Assembly: GCF_030323145.1 (NCBI RefSeq)
Contig: NZ_CP100470.1
Coordinates: forward strand, 1,364,001-1,428,000
Direction of reading: 5' to 3'
DNA: 64,000 bases
Source of the DNA: Mesorhizobium sp. C432A
GTDB lineage: Bacteria > Pseudomonadota > Alphaproteobacteria > Rhizobiales > Rhizobiaceae
Shown here one piece after another: positions 44,446-55,077 of this stretch. The translations under genes were made by a program, and so were the position numbers. The notes beneath the pieces are model-generated. The model was not told where the DNA came from. It did not search any database and saw only the letters and a list, made by a program, of their open reading frames with translations. Position 1 is the first letter of the stretch, and each line of letters begins with the position of its first letter.

Positions 44446-46266
44446 GTGGAACCATGCTTCGCCAAGCGGAGCTGCCGGCCTCGAAGTTGTTGTCTGAGGA
44501 TGAAGGGCGTTGCGCCCAGCGAGGCAGCACGCCTGGCGTTGGTCTGCCTGGGCACGATCGAGGGGGTTGTCTTGAATACGCAGGAGCCGGGACCAAACAA
44601 GCTGTTCGCTCTCGGGCAGCGCCCAACAACAACTTTTCTGCATATCCTGATCGCACTCAAGATCATCTTGCTGTTCGTTCTGGCTTGGAACATCCGCTTC
44701 GTCATGGATGAATTCGTCCAACTCGGATGGGCGAAATATTTCTCCAACGGCCTGTTCGATACGATCTGGCATCCCAAGGCGGTCGGCTATGCGGCTTTTT
44801 ATGAGATTGCTCATCTGATCGGCTGGAATGCCACGTCGATTCTGCTTGCTGGCCGCATGCAGACTGCGTTGCTGGCCTGCGGGACGATCTCTTTGATCTA
44901 CCCATGCGCTCGCGCTCTGGGCGAGGATCGCGTGCGCGCTTTGACGATCGTCCTCGTTCTCCTGTGCTTTTCGAATTTCATGGAGCGCATCTTTCGTACC
45001 ATCGCCGAACCGCCGGCAGTGTTCTTCGCCGTGGCGGCGTTGCTGGTTGTCCTGCGCGCACCTGGGTTGAGGGCAAGGCAGCTTGTTGCCGCCGGCATGC
45101 TAAGTGGCCTTGCCTTCGTCATCACTCAGAAATCGGTCTACTTCAACGTTGCGCTCGGCATCGGCCTTGTTGCTGACGCAGCCTTGATGAGACGCTACGC
45201 AACAGGGGCGGTTCGCGGAGGGTGGCTCGTGCTTGGATGGGCCGTTCCGATAATGGTCTATTGCTTGATCTTCGGTGGAGGCGCCCCTGTTCTCGCGGCC
45301 AAAAACCTTTTACTTGGCCCGGTCGAGATTGCGACGCGTGGAGGCGGTGACTACGGGGGACTGAGGCAGTTCGTGTTACAGACACTGGCGCGGAACGCCC
45401 TTCTTTACGGGATCTGTTTCTCCGGTATGGCCCTGTCACTGATGCGGATCATGAAACTCGATGGTCGAAGGCGAATTGCGCTGATCTTTTCACTCGTCAT
45501 CACGGTGCTGGTATTCACGCACGACCAGCCCTGGCCTTATGTCTTCATCATGGCGTTGCCGTTCGTTGCGCTCTGGTCGTTGGAGCTTCTCGACAGCACC
45601 GCAACCCACGCGCGCTACCGGGTTCCTGTCCTCGCGGTGCTGATCACAGCCATCGCAATGAGCTACGCGAGCAATGTCGTTTACCTACGCCTCAACAATC
45701 AGGCCCAGCTTGAACTGGTCTCGCGCGCGGAATCTTTGCTCGCACCGGATGAGAAGTATTTCGACGGCATCGCCATGCTGCCCAATCGACAGGAGCCCTC
45801 CACACTCTGGCTCGACCAGCATTATGTCTTGAAAACATTGCAGGAAGGCAGGCAATCGGAAGCCTACAAAGTTCTCTCGGATTCCCCGCCCAAGATGGTC
45901 CTCTGGTCATATCGCATGGATTTGATCGATACCGTGATCGCGCCTCTCATCCGCGACAGCTACGTCCAGATCGCTCCCAACATCAGAATGGCTGGTCGTC
46001 GCCTCTATTCCGGTCGTCCGGTCGTTTTCAAGGTGCCTGTCGCCGGACGATACAGCCTGTACACGACCAGCGGGGAGCTTGCAGACGGCGAGGTCGAGAT
46101 AAACGGCACCTCGCATTCTTCGCCCCTATCCTTGGAGGCAGGTACCAGCGACGTTGTCCTGCGCAACGGTCCAGCCGAGGCACTGCTGCTGCCGGAAGGT
46201 CACTATGAAAACCGCATCGTGCCTGGCGGGGACAATACCGAGCTGTTCACGGGAGTTTACAATTAA
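44446..46266 (+). CDS. Polytopic membrane protein, GT-C glycosyltransferase-like
   Basis: Up to 606 residues with about ten hydrophobic segments between residues 60 and 410, followed by a soluble C-terminal domain of about 190. The first outer loop has [20 protein letters not shown] (an Asp-Glu pair like the catalytic acid of GT-C enzymes). [20 protein letters not shown] is a second conserved-looking loop. Likely moves a sugar from a polyprenyl carrier to a glycan. Start uncertain: GTG 44446, ATG 44500 or TTG 44572. Stop TAA 46264-46266 overlaps the convergent gpsA stop. Confidence 0.78.
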   Translation: MEPCFAKRSCRPRSCCLRMKGVAPSEAARLALVCLGTIEGVVLNTQEPGPNKLFALGQRPTTTFLHILIALKIILLFVLAWNIRFVMDEFVQLGWAKYFSNGLFDTIWHPKAVGYAAFYEIAHLIGWNATSILLAGRMQTALLACGTISLIYPCARALGEDRVRALTIVLVLLCFSNFMERIFRTIAEPPAVFFAVAALLVVLRAPGLRARQLVAAGMLSGLAFVITQKSVYFNVALGIGLVADAALMRRYATGAVRGGWLVLGWAVPIMVYCLIFGGGAPVLAAKNLLLGPVEIATRGGGDYGGLRQFVLQTLARNALLYGICFSGMALSLMRIMKLDGRRRIALIFSLVITVLVFTHDQPWPYVFIMALPFVALWSLELLDSTATHARYRVPVLAVLITAIAMSYASNVVYLRLNNQAQLELVSRAESLLAPDEKYFDGIAMLPNRQEPSTLWLDQHYVLKTLQEGRQSEAYKVLSDSPPKMVLWSYRMDLIDTVIAPLIRDSYVQIAPNIRMAGRRLYSGRPVVFKVPVAGRYSLYTTSGELADGEVEINGTSHSSPLSLEAGTSDVVLRNGPAEALLLPEGHYENRIVPGGDNTELFTGVYN

Positions 46267-47279
46267 ATACCGGTTTCGGTCTTCAGCGGCCGGGTCATCA
46301 ATGCCGTGACAGCCTGCCGAATGGTGATCGTGCCGTCCAGTATCGCCGACACCGCAGCGATGATCGGCGCGTCGATGTGGCGCTCGGTGGCGATGCGGGC
46401 GGCGATCGCCGCCGTCGGCACGCCTTCGGCGAGCGGCAGTCCGGACAAGGGCTTACCTTGCCCCAGCGCCAGCCCATAGGCGAAATTGCGCGACTGGGCC
46501 GAAGAGCAGGTGAGCAAAAGGTCGCCGAGGCCGGAAAGCCCCATCAGCGTCTCCGGCTTGGCGCCGAAGGACGCGCCGATGCGGCGCAGTTCGACGAAGC
46601 CGCGTGTCACCATGGCGGCCTGCGCGCTGGCGCCGAGCCCAGCGCCGGTGACGGCGCCAGCGGCAATGGCGAACACATTCTTCAAAGCACCGCCGATCTC
46701 GACGCCGATCAAATCGTCGCTGGAATAGCAGCGCAGATTCTGCGCCGAAAAGCGCGCGGCAAGCTCGGCCGCCAAGGCGTCGTCGCGTGCAGCAACCACG
46801 ACAGCGGTCGGCAGACCCCTGGCGACGTCGGCGGCAAAGCTGGGACCGGACAGGGCCGAAACCGGAGTTTCGGGCAGAATCTCATCAACGATCGCCGACA
46901 GCAGCGCGCCGGTGTCGCGCTCAATGCCTTTGGCGCAGAGAACCAGCGGGATGCCTTTCGGCATATGGGGCTTTGCCGTCGTCAGCATGGCGCGCAGCGC
47001 CTGTGCCGGTGCCACGGCCAGCGCGCAATCGGCATCGGTCAGGGCAGTGCCGATATCGCTGGTCGCCGCAATGCCTGTTTCAATGGCGATGCCGGGGAGA
47101 TAACGCGGGTTCTCGCCGCGGCGGATCGCGGAAACCGTCTCTTCGTCGCGGGCGTAGAGCCGCACATCGTGACCGGAGCGCAGCATCGCCAGCGCCAGCG
47201 CCGTGCCCCAGGCGCCGCCGCCAAGCACGGCGACGCGCCAGCCGGTTCTGTCCCTGCCGCTTGTCTTGCTGGCGCTCAT
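46263..47279 (-). CDS. gpsA: NAD(P)-dependent glycerol-3-phosphate dehydrogenase
   Basis: Makes sn-glycerol 3-phosphate for phospholipids (338 residues). [20 protein letters not shown] binds NAD(P); VALKNVF-type [20 protein letters not shown] holds the catalytic Lys; [19 protein letters not shown] follows. ATG at 47279 overlaps the tsaD stop as ATGA. The product is the acceptor for PlsY, whose gene is broken at 22761-24745. Confidence 0.96.
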   Translation of the reverse strand: MSASKTSGRDRTGWRVAVLGGGAWGTALALAMLRSGHDVRLYARDEETVSAIRRGENPRYLPGIAIETGIAATSDIGTALTDADCALAVAPAQALRAMLTTAKPHMPKGIPLVLCAKGIERDTGALLSAIVDEILPETPVSALSGPSFAADVARGLPTAVVVAARDDALAAELAARFSAQNLRCYSSDDLIGVEIGGALKNVFAIAAGAVTGAGLGASAQAAMVTRGFVELRRIGASFGAKPETLMGLSGLGDLLLTCSSAQSRNFAYGLALGQGKPLSGLPLAEGVPTAAIAARIATERHIDAPIIAAVSAILDGTITIRQAVTALMTRPLKTETGI

Positions 47280-48364
47280 GCTTTCGCTCCGCGCCGGCCG
47301 GAGCCGACCATCGGCGCCGAAATGCTGTCCAGCGGCCAGCGCGAACGCGGCACGAAATCGAAGCCGTTCTCTTGCGACAGGCCTGCCCGCAACCGCTCGA
47401 TCCCGGCCCAGGCGATCATCGCCGCATTGTCGGTGCACAGTTTGAGCGGCGGCGCGACAAAGGCGAAGCCGGCCTCGGCGCACTGCTTCTGCAGCGTCGC
47501 CTTGATCGCTCTGTTGGCGGCGACGCCACCGGCAACGACCAGCGCCGGCTTGGCCTTGTCCGGAAATTCGTCGCGGAAGCGGGCAAGCGCGCGGGCCACG
47601 CGGTCGCCCAGCGCATCGGCTACTGCCGCCTGGAACGAGGCGCAGATGTCGGCGACATCCTGCTCAGTCAGCGGCTGGATGGCGGTCGCCGCCTGGCGCA
47701 CCGCAGTCTTGAGGCCGGAGAAGGAGAAATCGGGCTGCGCCGAGCCCTTCATCGGCCGCGGAAGGGCAAAGCGCGCCGCATCGCCCGACATTGCCGCCTT
47801 TTCGACGTTCGGGCCGCCGGGATAGAGCAGGCCGAGCATTTTGGCCGTCTTGTCGAAAGCTTCGCCGAGCGCGTCGTCGATGGTCGTCGCCCAGCGCTGG
47901 TAGTCGCCGACGCCGCGCACGGCGACGATCTGGGTGTGGCCGCCGGAAACCAGCAGCAGCAAATAGGGAAAGTCGAGCCCGTCGGTCAGCCTTGCGGTCA
48001 GTGCGTGGCCTTCGAGATGGTTGATGGCGATCAGCGGCTTGCCGGCGGCCGCTGCAATCGCCTTGGCCGTCATCAGGCCGACGATCAGCCCGCCGACCAG
48101 GCCGGGGCCCGCAGTGGCGGCAATGGCGTCGATGTCGGCCAGGGCTACGCCCGAATCCGCAAGAGCGGCCTCGACAATGCCGTCCAGCGCCTCGACATGG
48201 GCACGCGCGGCGATCTCCGGCACGACGCCGCCGAAGGCGGCGTGCTCCTCGATCTGGCTGAGCACGATGTTGGACGCAATCACCGGCACGGAATCGCCGT
48301 CCAGCGTCACCACGCTGGCGGCGGTCTCGTCGCAACTCGTCTCAATGCCCAGAACGCGGATCAA
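47276..48364 (-). CDS. tsaD: tRNA N6-adenosine threonylcarbamoyltransferase
   Basis: Final enzyme of t6A synthesis at A37 of ANN-decoding tRNAs (362 residues). Family opening [19 protein letters not shown], metal-binding HLEGH in [13 protein letters not shown], substrate region [16 protein letters not shown] and [11 protein letters not shown]. Start at ATG 48364. Divergent from hemC across 117 bases. Confidence 0.97.
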   Translation of the reverse strand: MIRVLGIETSCDETAASVVTLDGDSVPVIASNIVLSQIEEHAAFGGVVPEIAARAHVEALDGIVEAALADSGVALADIDAIAATAGPGLVGGLIVGLMTAKAIAAAAGKPLIAINHLEGHALTARLTDGLDFPYLLLLVSGGHTQIVAVRGVGDYQRWATTIDDALGEAFDKTAKMLGLLYPGGPNVEKAAMSGDAARFALPRPMKGSAQPDFSFSGLKTAVRQAATAIQPLTEQDVADICASFQAAVADALGDRVARALARFRDEFPDKAKPALVVAGGVAANRAIKATLQKQCAEAGFAFVAPPLKLCTDNAAMIAWAGIERLRAGLSQENGFDFVPRSRWPLDSISAPMVGSGRRGAKA

Positions 48365-48481
48365 TTCGTCGCTGTCTCCAGAGATTGTGTCGCCGGACTT
48401 TCCTAGTTAGTAGAGGCGGGCCTCGTTAGGGAGAGCGCCGGAAACGCAAAGCCAGCCGGGGGTTATCACGGACCGCGCGCC

Positions 48482-49405
48482 ATGCAAACTTTGAAAATCG
48501 GAACACGCGGCAGCCCGCTGGCGCTCGCCCAGGCGCATGAGACGCAGGCGCGGCTGATGGAAGCGCATGGCATGCCGGCGGAAGCCTTCGAGGTCGTCGT
48601 CATTTCGACCAGCGGCGACCGCATCCAGGACCGGCCGCTGTCGGAAGCCGGCGGCAAGGGGCTGTTCACCAAGGAAATCGAAGAGGCGCTGCTGGCCGGC
48701 ACGATCGATATCGCCGTGCATTCCTCCAAGGACATGCCGACAGTGCTGCCGGTCGGGCTGGAGCTGTCCGCCTTCCTGCCGCGCGAGGATGCGCGGGACG
48801 CCTTCATCGGCAAGGCGGTGGAGCGCATTGTTGATTTGCCGCAAGGCGCCAAGGTCGGGTCGTCTTCGCTCAGGCGTCAGGCGCTGATCCGGCGCATGCG
48901 GCCGGACCTAGACGTGGTCATGTTCCGCGGCAATGTGCAGACCAGGCTGCGCAAGCTGGAGGAAGGCGTCGCCGAAGGCACGATCCTCGCTTATGCCGGG
49001 CTGAAGCGGCTCGGGCTCGGCCATGTCGTCACCGATCTGATGCCGCTCGATGCTTTTCCGCCGGCGCCGGGACAAGGCGCAATCGGCATCGAAACCCGCA
49101 TCGGCGACAGCGAGGTCGAAAAGATGCTGGTGGCCATCCATGATGTGTCGACAGGCCAGGCGCTGGCCTGTGAGCGCGCCTTCCTGGCGGCGCTCGATGG
49201 CTCCTGCCGCACGCCGATCGCCGGCTATGCGACGATATCGGGCGGCAGGCTGGTTTTCGCCGGGCTGATCATTTCGCCCGATGGCACGCAATCGCATGAG
49301 GTCAAGGCCGAAGGCTTGGCGCTGGATGCCGCTGACATCGGCACGGACGCGGCCAGGATGGTGCGGGTCAAAGCGGGCGAAACCTTCTTCGACGGCTGGG
49401 TCTGA
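48482..49405 (+). CDS. hemC: Porphobilinogen deaminase (hydroxymethylbilane synthase)
   Basis: Heme biosynthesis, assembles four porphobilinogens (307 residues). [20 protein letters not shown] at the start, [20 protein letters not shown] with the catalytic Asp, and the dipyrromethane-attachment Cys in [14 protein letters not shown]. Start ATG 48482. hemD follows after one base. Confidence 0.97.
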   Translation: MQTLKIGTRGSPLALAQAHETQARLMEAHGMPAEAFEVVVISTSGDRIQDRPLSEAGGKGLFTKEIEEALLAGTIDIAVHSSKDMPTVLPVGLELSAFLPREDARDAFIGKAVERIVDLPQGAKVGSSSLRRQALIRRMRPDLDVVMFRGNVQTRLRKLEEGVAEGTILAYAGLKRLGLGHVVTDLMPLDAFPPAPGQGAIGIETRIGDSEVEKMLVAIHDVSTGQALACERAFLAALDGSCRTPIAGYATISGGRLVFAGLIISPDGTQSHEVKAEGLALDAADIGTDAARMVRVKAGETFFDGWV

Positions 49406-49406
49406 T

Positions 49407-50119
49407 ATGCGTGTCCTGGTGACGCGGCCGCAACCTGGGGCGTCGCGAACCATGCGGCGGCTGCAGGAATTGGGATTTGAGCCGCTCCTTCTGCCGCTGA
49501 CCGAAACGGTGACACTGCGGGTTGGCGCCGATGCTGCGAGCGACAATGCCGTGGCCGTCGCTGTGACCAGCGCAAATGCGGTGCGGCATGCGCCGAAAGA
49601 ACTCATTCGTGCGCTCGCCGCCTTGCCTTGCCATGCCGTCGGACGCAGGACGGCTGAAGCGGCACGTTCGACAGGGTTCTTGTCGGTCAGCGAAGGGGCG
49701 GGCGACGCCGAGCGGCTGGCCGAGGCGATTGCTGCCGGCCTTTCCGGCAAGGCGGTCGTCTATCTCACAGGGCGCGTGCGGTTTCCGGCATTCGAGGCGC
49801 GGCTGCGAAAGGCCGGCGTCGAGGTCCGCACCGTCGAAACCTACGACACGATTTCGCTCGATTATTCCGATGCTGAAATCCGTACACGCCTGTCCGATCA
49901 GGCGGTCGACGCGGTGCTGCTCTATTCAGCCAAGGCGGCGGCAGCGTTGCAGGCCTTGGCCAGCCGGGCGGAACTGCGCGATCTCCTTGAAAACATGCAG
50001 GCTTTTGCGCTCTCCGAGCGCGTGGCAGCGGCGTTTGACAATGCCGCCGGCAAAAAATACGCATTGCGCGGGAAACGCAGGAGGAGGCGCTGCTTGAGCT
50101 GTTGCACCGCGGCGACTGA
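49407..50119 (+). pseudogene. hemD: Uroporphyrinogen-III synthase, frameshifted near the end
   Basis: Cyclises hydroxymethylbilane with ring-D inversion. MRVLVTRPQPGASRTMRRLQ, then VYLTGRVRFPAFEARLRKAG, VLLYSAKAAAALQALA and FALSERVAAAFDNAAGK are typical. At an A6 run (50052-50057) the frame leaves the family. With one more A it reads IRIARETQEEALLELLHRGD and stops at 50117-50119, the usual HemD ending and length of about 237. As read, the last 20 residues are replaced by 30 unrelated ones and the gene runs to 50153. HemD is normally essential for heme, so a sequence error is likely. Confidence 0.85.
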
Positions 50120-50231
50120 GCCCCGTGTCATCACGCCGCCCCTTTTCACCTGATGATGATGTGCTAGACCATTTTTCAAACCATCACGCGCCGTCGGGCG
50201 CCCAGACGAAGCAGGATTGCGGAGCCCAGGC

Positions 50232-51721
50232 ATGGTCAAGACGCCGAAGATGCGACATTCGAAAAGCCGCCGCGAGCCGGTGACCATCGAACTCGAACCC
50301 GGCGCTGTCTCGCGCATTGCCGATGCGGATGCCGCCAAGACGGATGTCGCCAACTCGGACGACGTCGAGGCCCCGGCAGGGTCGGTTGCGGCTGAGGATG
50401 CGGCTGCCATGGCCAATGCGCAGCCGGAGACGCCTGACGAGCCCGTTCATGCCGATCAAGCCGATCTCGAGCCGTGGGAGCACTCCGACGCCGCGGCGCA
50501 GGCCGCTCCCGAAAGCGCCGATGCCAAGGCGTCCACCCAGGCGGAGCAGCCTTACCCCACCGCTTCGGATGCGCCACCGCGCGCCAGAACCTCCGACTTC
50601 AGTTTCGAGGATGCCTCGCCCAAGCCGGGTGCACCCAAGGAAACCCCAAGGACAGCCGGGAACCAGCCCATGGCCGCGCAACCGAAGCGCACGAACGGCA
50701 TTGCCGCCGGCATCATCGGCGGTGTCATCGCGCTGGCAGCCGCCGGGGGCTGCAGTTTGCCGGCGTGCTTGGCGCTCCGGGCTCAGGGGCGGGCACGGTC
50801 TCGCTCGACGGCGTCAATGGCGAGATCGCTTCGCTGAAGCGCGAAATCGCCGACCTCAGGGAAGCCAGCGGCAATGGCGCCGCAACGGCCAAGGTCGACG
50901 GGCTGTCTTCGGCGCTGGATCAGGTCAAGGCCGATGTCGCATCGCTGAAATCGGCGGTCGAAAAGGACGGCGCCGGCGACAATGCCGGGCTTGCCGCGCT
51001 TGGCGACAAGGTCAAGCAGATCGAGACGGCGGTTGCCGCCCTTGGCCAGGCCGGTGGTGCAGCGCCCGTCGATCTCGCGCCGCTCAATGAAAGACTGGCG
51101 GGCCTCGACGCACTGGTGAAATCGGCCGGTGAGGCAGCCAAGACGCAGGAAGGCAAGATCGCCGCGCTGGAGCAGTCGGTGACGCAGCTCGCCGGCAAGG
51201 TCGATGCGCAGGCCTCGCAGCCAAAGATCGCGATGGCCATCGCCGCTTCGGCCTTGAAGGCGGCGCTTGACCGCGGCGCGCCGTTCGCCGCCGAGTTGGA
51301 GACCTTTGCGGCGATCTCGCCCGATGCACCGCAGATTGCAGCGCTGCGCCCCTACGCTGAAAAGGGCGTCCCGACCCGCACCGAGATCGCCGGCGAGGCC
51401 GACGCCGCGGCCAATGCGATGGTCGCGGCGGCGACGCCGGTCGATGAAAATGCCGGCTTCTTCCAGAACCTTTTGTCGAGCGCCGAATCGCTGGTCAAGG
51501 TCCGGCCGATCGGCGCCGTCGAAGGCGCCGGCGCGCCGGAAACCGTGGCGCGCATCGAAGTGGCGGTCAATCAGGGCGACTACGCCAAGGCGCTCAGCGA
51601 ATACGCAACGCTGCCGGATGCGGTCAAGGCTGCTGGCGCCGACTTTGCCGGCAAACTGAAGGCGCGCATCGACGTCGAGACGCAGGTCGACGCGCTGATT
51701 GCAGGAGCGATGAAGGCATGA
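50232..51721 (+). pseudogene. Mic60/mitofilin homologue, frameshifted
   Basis: In alphaproteobacteria the Mic60 ancestor sits in the heme gene cluster, as here between hemD and HemY. N-terminal cytoplasmic part acidic and Pro/Ala-rich; membrane segment NGIAAGIIGGVIALAAAGG; then periplasmic coiled coil (GEIASLKREIADLREASGNG, SSALDQVKADVASLKSAVEK) and a C-terminal mitofilin-like domain (ALDRGAPFAAELETFAAISP, then FFQNLLSSAESLVKVRP). Between membrane segment and coiled coil a G5 run (50745-50749) shifts the frame. One more base would join ALAAAGG to LQFAGVLGAPGSGAGTVSLD. ATG at 50232. Confidence 0.83.
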
Positions 51722-51731
51722 GGACGACACG

Positions 51732-53333
51732 ATGATCCGCATTCTCATCTTTCTCGCCGCCGTCTTCGCCCTCGGTCTGGGCTTTGCCTGGCTGGCCGAT
51801 CGTCCCGGCGAGATGGTCGTTACCTTCAACGGTTACCAATACCAGGTCAGCCTGATGGTGGCGGCGGTGGCGATCGTTGCCGTCGTCGCAGCGGTGATGA
51901 TCGTCTGGTGGCTGATCAAGTCGCTGTGGAACAGCCCATACACGATCTCGCGCTATTTCCGCGTCCGCCGCCGCGACCGCGGCTACCAGGCGCTGTCGAC
52001 CGGCATGATCGCAGCCGGCGCCGGCGACGGCGCGCTGGCCCGCAAGAAGTCCAAGGAAGCCGCCAAACTGATCCGCTCCGACCAGGAGCCGCTGATCCAG
52101 CTGCTCGAAGCGCAAGCCTCGCTGCTCGAAGGCGACCATGAGGGCGCGCGCGAAAAATTCGAGGCCATGCTCGACGACCCCGAAATGCGGCTGCTTGGCC
52201 TGCGCGGGCTCTATCTCGAAGCCGAACGGCTCGGCGACCGCAACGCGGCGCGTCACTATGCCGGCCGCGCCGCTTCCGTCGCGCCGCAACTGGCTTGGGC
52301 CGCCGAATCGACGCTGGAAGATCTGACCGGGCGCGGCGACTGGGACGGCGCGCTGAAGCTGGTGGAGGCGCAGAAGTCGACCAGGCAGATCGAACGCGAC
52401 GCCGCCAATCGCCGCCGCGCCGTGCTGTTGACCGCCAAGGCGCAGGCGCTGACCGACAGCGACCCCAATGCAGCCAAGGCAGCGGCACTCGAGGCAAACA
52501 AGCTCGCGCCCGATTTCGCGCCGGCCGCGGTTGCAGCCGCCAATCTTCTGTTCAAACAGAACGATGTGCGCAAAGGCTCGAAGATCCTTGAGGCAGCCTG
52601 GAAGGCGGAGCCGCATCCCGAGATCGCCGAGCTCTACACCCACGCAAGGCCGGGAGATGCCGTGGTCGATCGTCTCAACCGGGCGAAGAAGCTGCAGGAG
52701 CTGAAGCGCAACAATGCCGAATCGTCGATGACGGTGGCGCGCGCCGCGCTCGATGCGCAGGATTTTTCCACCGCCCGCCGCGAGGCGGAAGCGGCGATCC
52801 GCATGGATCGCCGGGAAGGCGCTTACCTGCTGCTGGCCGATATCGAGGAGGCAGAGACCGGCGACCAGGGCAAGATCAGGCAATTGCTGTCCAAGGCGGT
52901 CCGCGCGCCGCGCGATCCGGCCTGGGTCGCCGACGGCGTCGTCTCCGAACGCTGGGCGCCGGTATCGCCGGTCAGCGGCAAGCTCGACGCTTTCGCCTGG
53001 CGCGCGCCGATGGAGCGGCTGGGCCAGCTCATCGACAGCCATGAAGACGAAGCCGATGTGCCGGTGCTTGCGGCACCCGCCAAGCCGGCAAAGGAAGCCG
53101 AAGTGATCGATCATCCGGCCATCGCCAGGACGAGCAGCGAGGCGCCGATCGAGCCGAAGCCTGCTGTGGGCGACGACCAGGTCACGCCGGTCACTTCCGC
53201 CGCTTTCGCCGCAATACCACCCGACGCCGAACCCGTCGAACCTGCCGAGGAACTGGCGCGGCTGCCCGACGACCCCGGCGTCGACCCCGATGACGAAGCG
53301 GAGAAGTCACCGCGCCGCTTCCGCCTGTTTTGA
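51732..53333 (+). CDS. HemY-type membrane TPR protein
   Basis: 533 residues. Two N-terminal membrane segments (MIRILIFLAAVFALGLGFAW and VSLMVAAVAIVAVVAAVMIV) with the HemY_N motif between them (RPGEMVVTFNGYQYQVSL), then TPR-like helices up to about residue 400 and an acidic Pro-rich tail. Not an oxidase despite the name; the family lies with heme genes and its role is unclear. 10 bases after the Mic60 stop. Confidence 0.93.
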   Translation: MIRILIFLAAVFALGLGFAWLADRPGEMVVTFNGYQYQVSLMVAAVAIVAVVAAVMIVWWLIKSLWNSPYTISRYFRVRRRDRGYQALSTGMIAAGAGDGALARKKSKEAAKLIRSDQEPLIQLLEAQASLLEGDHEGAREKFEAMLDDPEMRLLGLRGLYLEAERLGDRNAARHYAGRAASVAPQLAWAAESTLEDLTGRGDWDGALKLVEAQKSTRQIERDAANRRRAVLLTAKAQALTDSDPNAAKAAALEANKLAPDFAPAAVAAANLLFKQNDVRKGSKILEAAWKAEPHPEIAELYTHARPGDAVVDRLNRAKKLQELKRNNAESSMTVARAALDAQDFSTARREAEAAIRMDRREGAYLLLADIEEAETGDQGKIRQLLSKAVRAPRDPAWVADGVVSERWAPVSPVSGKLDAFAWRAPMERLGQLIDSHEDEADVPVLAAPAKPAKEAEVIDHPAIARTSSEAPIEPKPAVGDDQVTPVTSAAFAAIPPDAEPVEPAEELARLPDDPGVDPDDEAEKSPRRFRLF

Positions 53334-53340
53334 TCCCTGA

Positions 53341-53387
53341 AGCATGATCCCAAAAAGTGGATACCGGTTTTTGGAAAAGATCATGCT
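53341..53387. repeat. Palindromic repeat of a rhizobial dispersed family
   Basis: AGCATGATC (53341-53349) and GATCATGCT (53379-53387) are perfect complements, with CCAAAAAGTGG / CCGGTTTTTGG pairing inside. Common type in rhizobial intergenic regions. It fills the gap between the HemY and TerB genes and may end the cluster's transcript. Confidence 0.85.
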
Positions 53388-53409
53388 CCAATAAAGTGAA
53401 GTGAGCACC

Positions 53410-53889
53410 ATGTTCGAACGCGTCCTGGCCTTTCTGAAAGACCTGCCCTCCGGGGCTGGGGCTCGCGCGAATGCGGACGATCCGCGCGTTGCGGCGTCGG
53501 CTTTGCTCTATCATGTGATGAATGCCGACGGCGTACGCCAGGATGTCGAGTGGGAGCGGTTCAAGCAGGTGCTGGCGCAGAGCTATTCGATCAGCGGCGA
53601 CGAGCTCGATGCACTGGCTGCCGCCGGCGAGCGCGCCGACAATGAGGCGATCGACCTCTATGCCTTCACCAGCGTCTTGAAGCGCCATCTCGACGCCGAG
53701 GCGCGCAAGGCTTTCATCGGCCTGATGTGGGAAATCGTCTATGCCGACGGCGAACTGCATGAACTGGAGGACAACACCGTCTGGCGCGTTGCCGAACTGA
53801 TCGGCGTCGAGCGCCAGGATCGCGTCGAGGCGCGCCGCAAGGCGGCGGCCGCCGCGCCCGGCGCCAGCGGAACGTCGAGCGACGAATAG
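53410..53889 (+). CDS. TerB-family protein
   Basis: A 159-residue cytoplasmic helical protein. The TerB metal-site motifs are clear: ALLYHVMNADGVRQDVEWER and MWEIVYADGELHELEDNTVW (D-G-x-x-x-x-E-x twice). TerB proteins bind divalent metal and often act at the membrane with stress systems. The ATG at 53410 is preferred to the GTG at 53401. Confidence 0.92.
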   Translation: MFERVLAFLKDLPSGAGARANADDPRVAASALLYHVMNADGVRQDVEWERFKQVLAQSYSISGDELDALAAAGERADNEAIDLYAFTSVLKRHLDAEARKAFIGLMWEIVYADGELHELEDNTVWRVAELIGVERQDRVEARRKAAAAAPGASGTSSDE

Positions 53890-53903
53890 GATTCCGCCTT
53901 TCC

Positions 53904-54620
53904 ATGCCGCCCAGACCGAGCTCGAAACCAAAAATCCTGATCGTGCTGCATCAGGAGACTTCGAGCCCCGGCCGGGTTGGCCACATGCTGCTCGAGGAAG
54001 GTTTCGACCTCGACATCCGCCGGCCGCCTCTTGGCGACAGCCTGCCGGAGACGCTGGAGGGACACGCCGGCGCCGTGGTGTTCGGCGGGCCGATGAGCGC
54101 CAATGACGAAGATGAGTTCGTCCGCCGCGAGACCAACTGGCTCAATGTTCCGCTAAAGGAGAACCGGCCCTTCCTCGGCATCTGCCTTGGCGCGCAGATG
54201 CTGGCCAATCATCTCGGCGGCAAGGTCGAGGGGCATGGCGAGGGGCTGGTCGAGATCGGCTGGTATCCGCTGAAGCCGACCGAAGCCGGCAAGAAGCTGC
54301 TGCCCTGGCCCGACATGGTCTACCAGTTTCACCGCGAAGGCTTTTCGCTGCCCAGGGATGCGACGCTGCTGGCGACGGCGGAAACCTACCCCAACCAGGC
54401 TTTTCGCTATGGCGACAATGCCTGGGGCATCCAGTTCCATGGCGAACTGACCCGGTTGATGATGCAGCGCTGGGTGGTGCGCGGCGCGCACCGTTTCGAA
54501 TTGCCCGGCGCGCAGCCCGGCCGCGACCATCTCGGCGGCCGGCTGATCTGGGATATGCACCTCAAGCGCTGGCTGAGCGAATTTTTGAGCCTGATCTTCG
54601 GCAAGCCTACTGAGGGATAG
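53904..54620 (+). CDS. Class I glutamine amidotransferase-like protein
   Basis: 238 residues. Nucleophile elbow PFLGICLGAQMLANHLGG (Cys), VVFGGPMSANDEDEFVRRE, and the His-x-Glu pair in WGIQFHGELTRLMMQRW. Resembles GMP-synthase-like amidotransferases encoded alone; a partner enzyme is not apparent. 14 bases after the TerB gene, so probably co-transcribed. Confidence 0.92.
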   Translation: MPPRPSSKPKILIVLHQETSSPGRVGHMLLEEGFDLDIRRPPLGDSLPETLEGHAGAVVFGGPMSANDEDEFVRRETNWLNVPLKENRPFLGICLGAQMLANHLGGKVEGHGEGLVEIGWYPLKPTEAGKKLLPWPDMVYQFHREGFSLPRDATLLATAETYPNQAFRYGDNAWGIQFHGELTRLMMQRWVVRGAHRFELPGAQPGRDHLGGRLIWDMHLKRWLSEFLSLIFGKPTEG

Positions 54621-54807
54621 AGCAAATCCAACTACTCTGAACGGCCGAGCTTGCCCAAAGACGACTTACCTATGGGAGGCGTGTACGATGGATCCGTGAC
54701 CTTAGCCCGTTCCCGCAGATTTGGATTGCGCCCCAAACACTCCGATGGATCGAAAAACTCCGTGGCGCATTTGAGCTTCGGCTAATAACGGCCCCAGGAG
54801 AGAACCA

Positions 54808-55071
54808 ATGAAGAAGACGCTGCTCATTTTAAGCCTACTCATTCCGCTCGCGGCATGCTCCCGCACCGAACAAGGCGCTGCCGTCGGTGGTTTGGGTGGC
54901 GCAGCTGTAGGCGCAGCAGTGGCCGGCGACCCGGTAAAAGGGGCGGTTGTTGGCGGTGCGGTCGGAGCGCTGGCCGGGGCGGTCATCGGGCACGCCAGCG
55001 AAGCCGGCCAGTGCAGATATCGCGGTCGGAACGGTCGAGTTTACGTTGCTCAGTGCCCGGACGGCTACTGA
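54808..55071 (+). CDS. Small glycine-zipper lipoprotein
   Basis: 87 residues. Signal peptide with lipobox LAAC (Cys 17), then a glycine-zipper stretch (AAVGGLGGAAVGAAVAGDPV and VVGGAVGALAGAVIG) similar to that of SlyB/YMGG-type lipoproteins, ending in a short Cys-containing tail. GGAGAG ribosome site just upstream. Gap 54621-54807 before it is AT-richer and holds no gene. A perfect hairpin follows. Confidence 0.88.
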   Translation: MKKTLLILSLLIPLAACSRTEQGAAVGGLGGAAVGAAVAGDPVKGAVVGGAVGALAGAVIGHASEAGQCRYRGRNGRVYVAQCPDGY

Positions 55072-55077
55072 TCTCAA

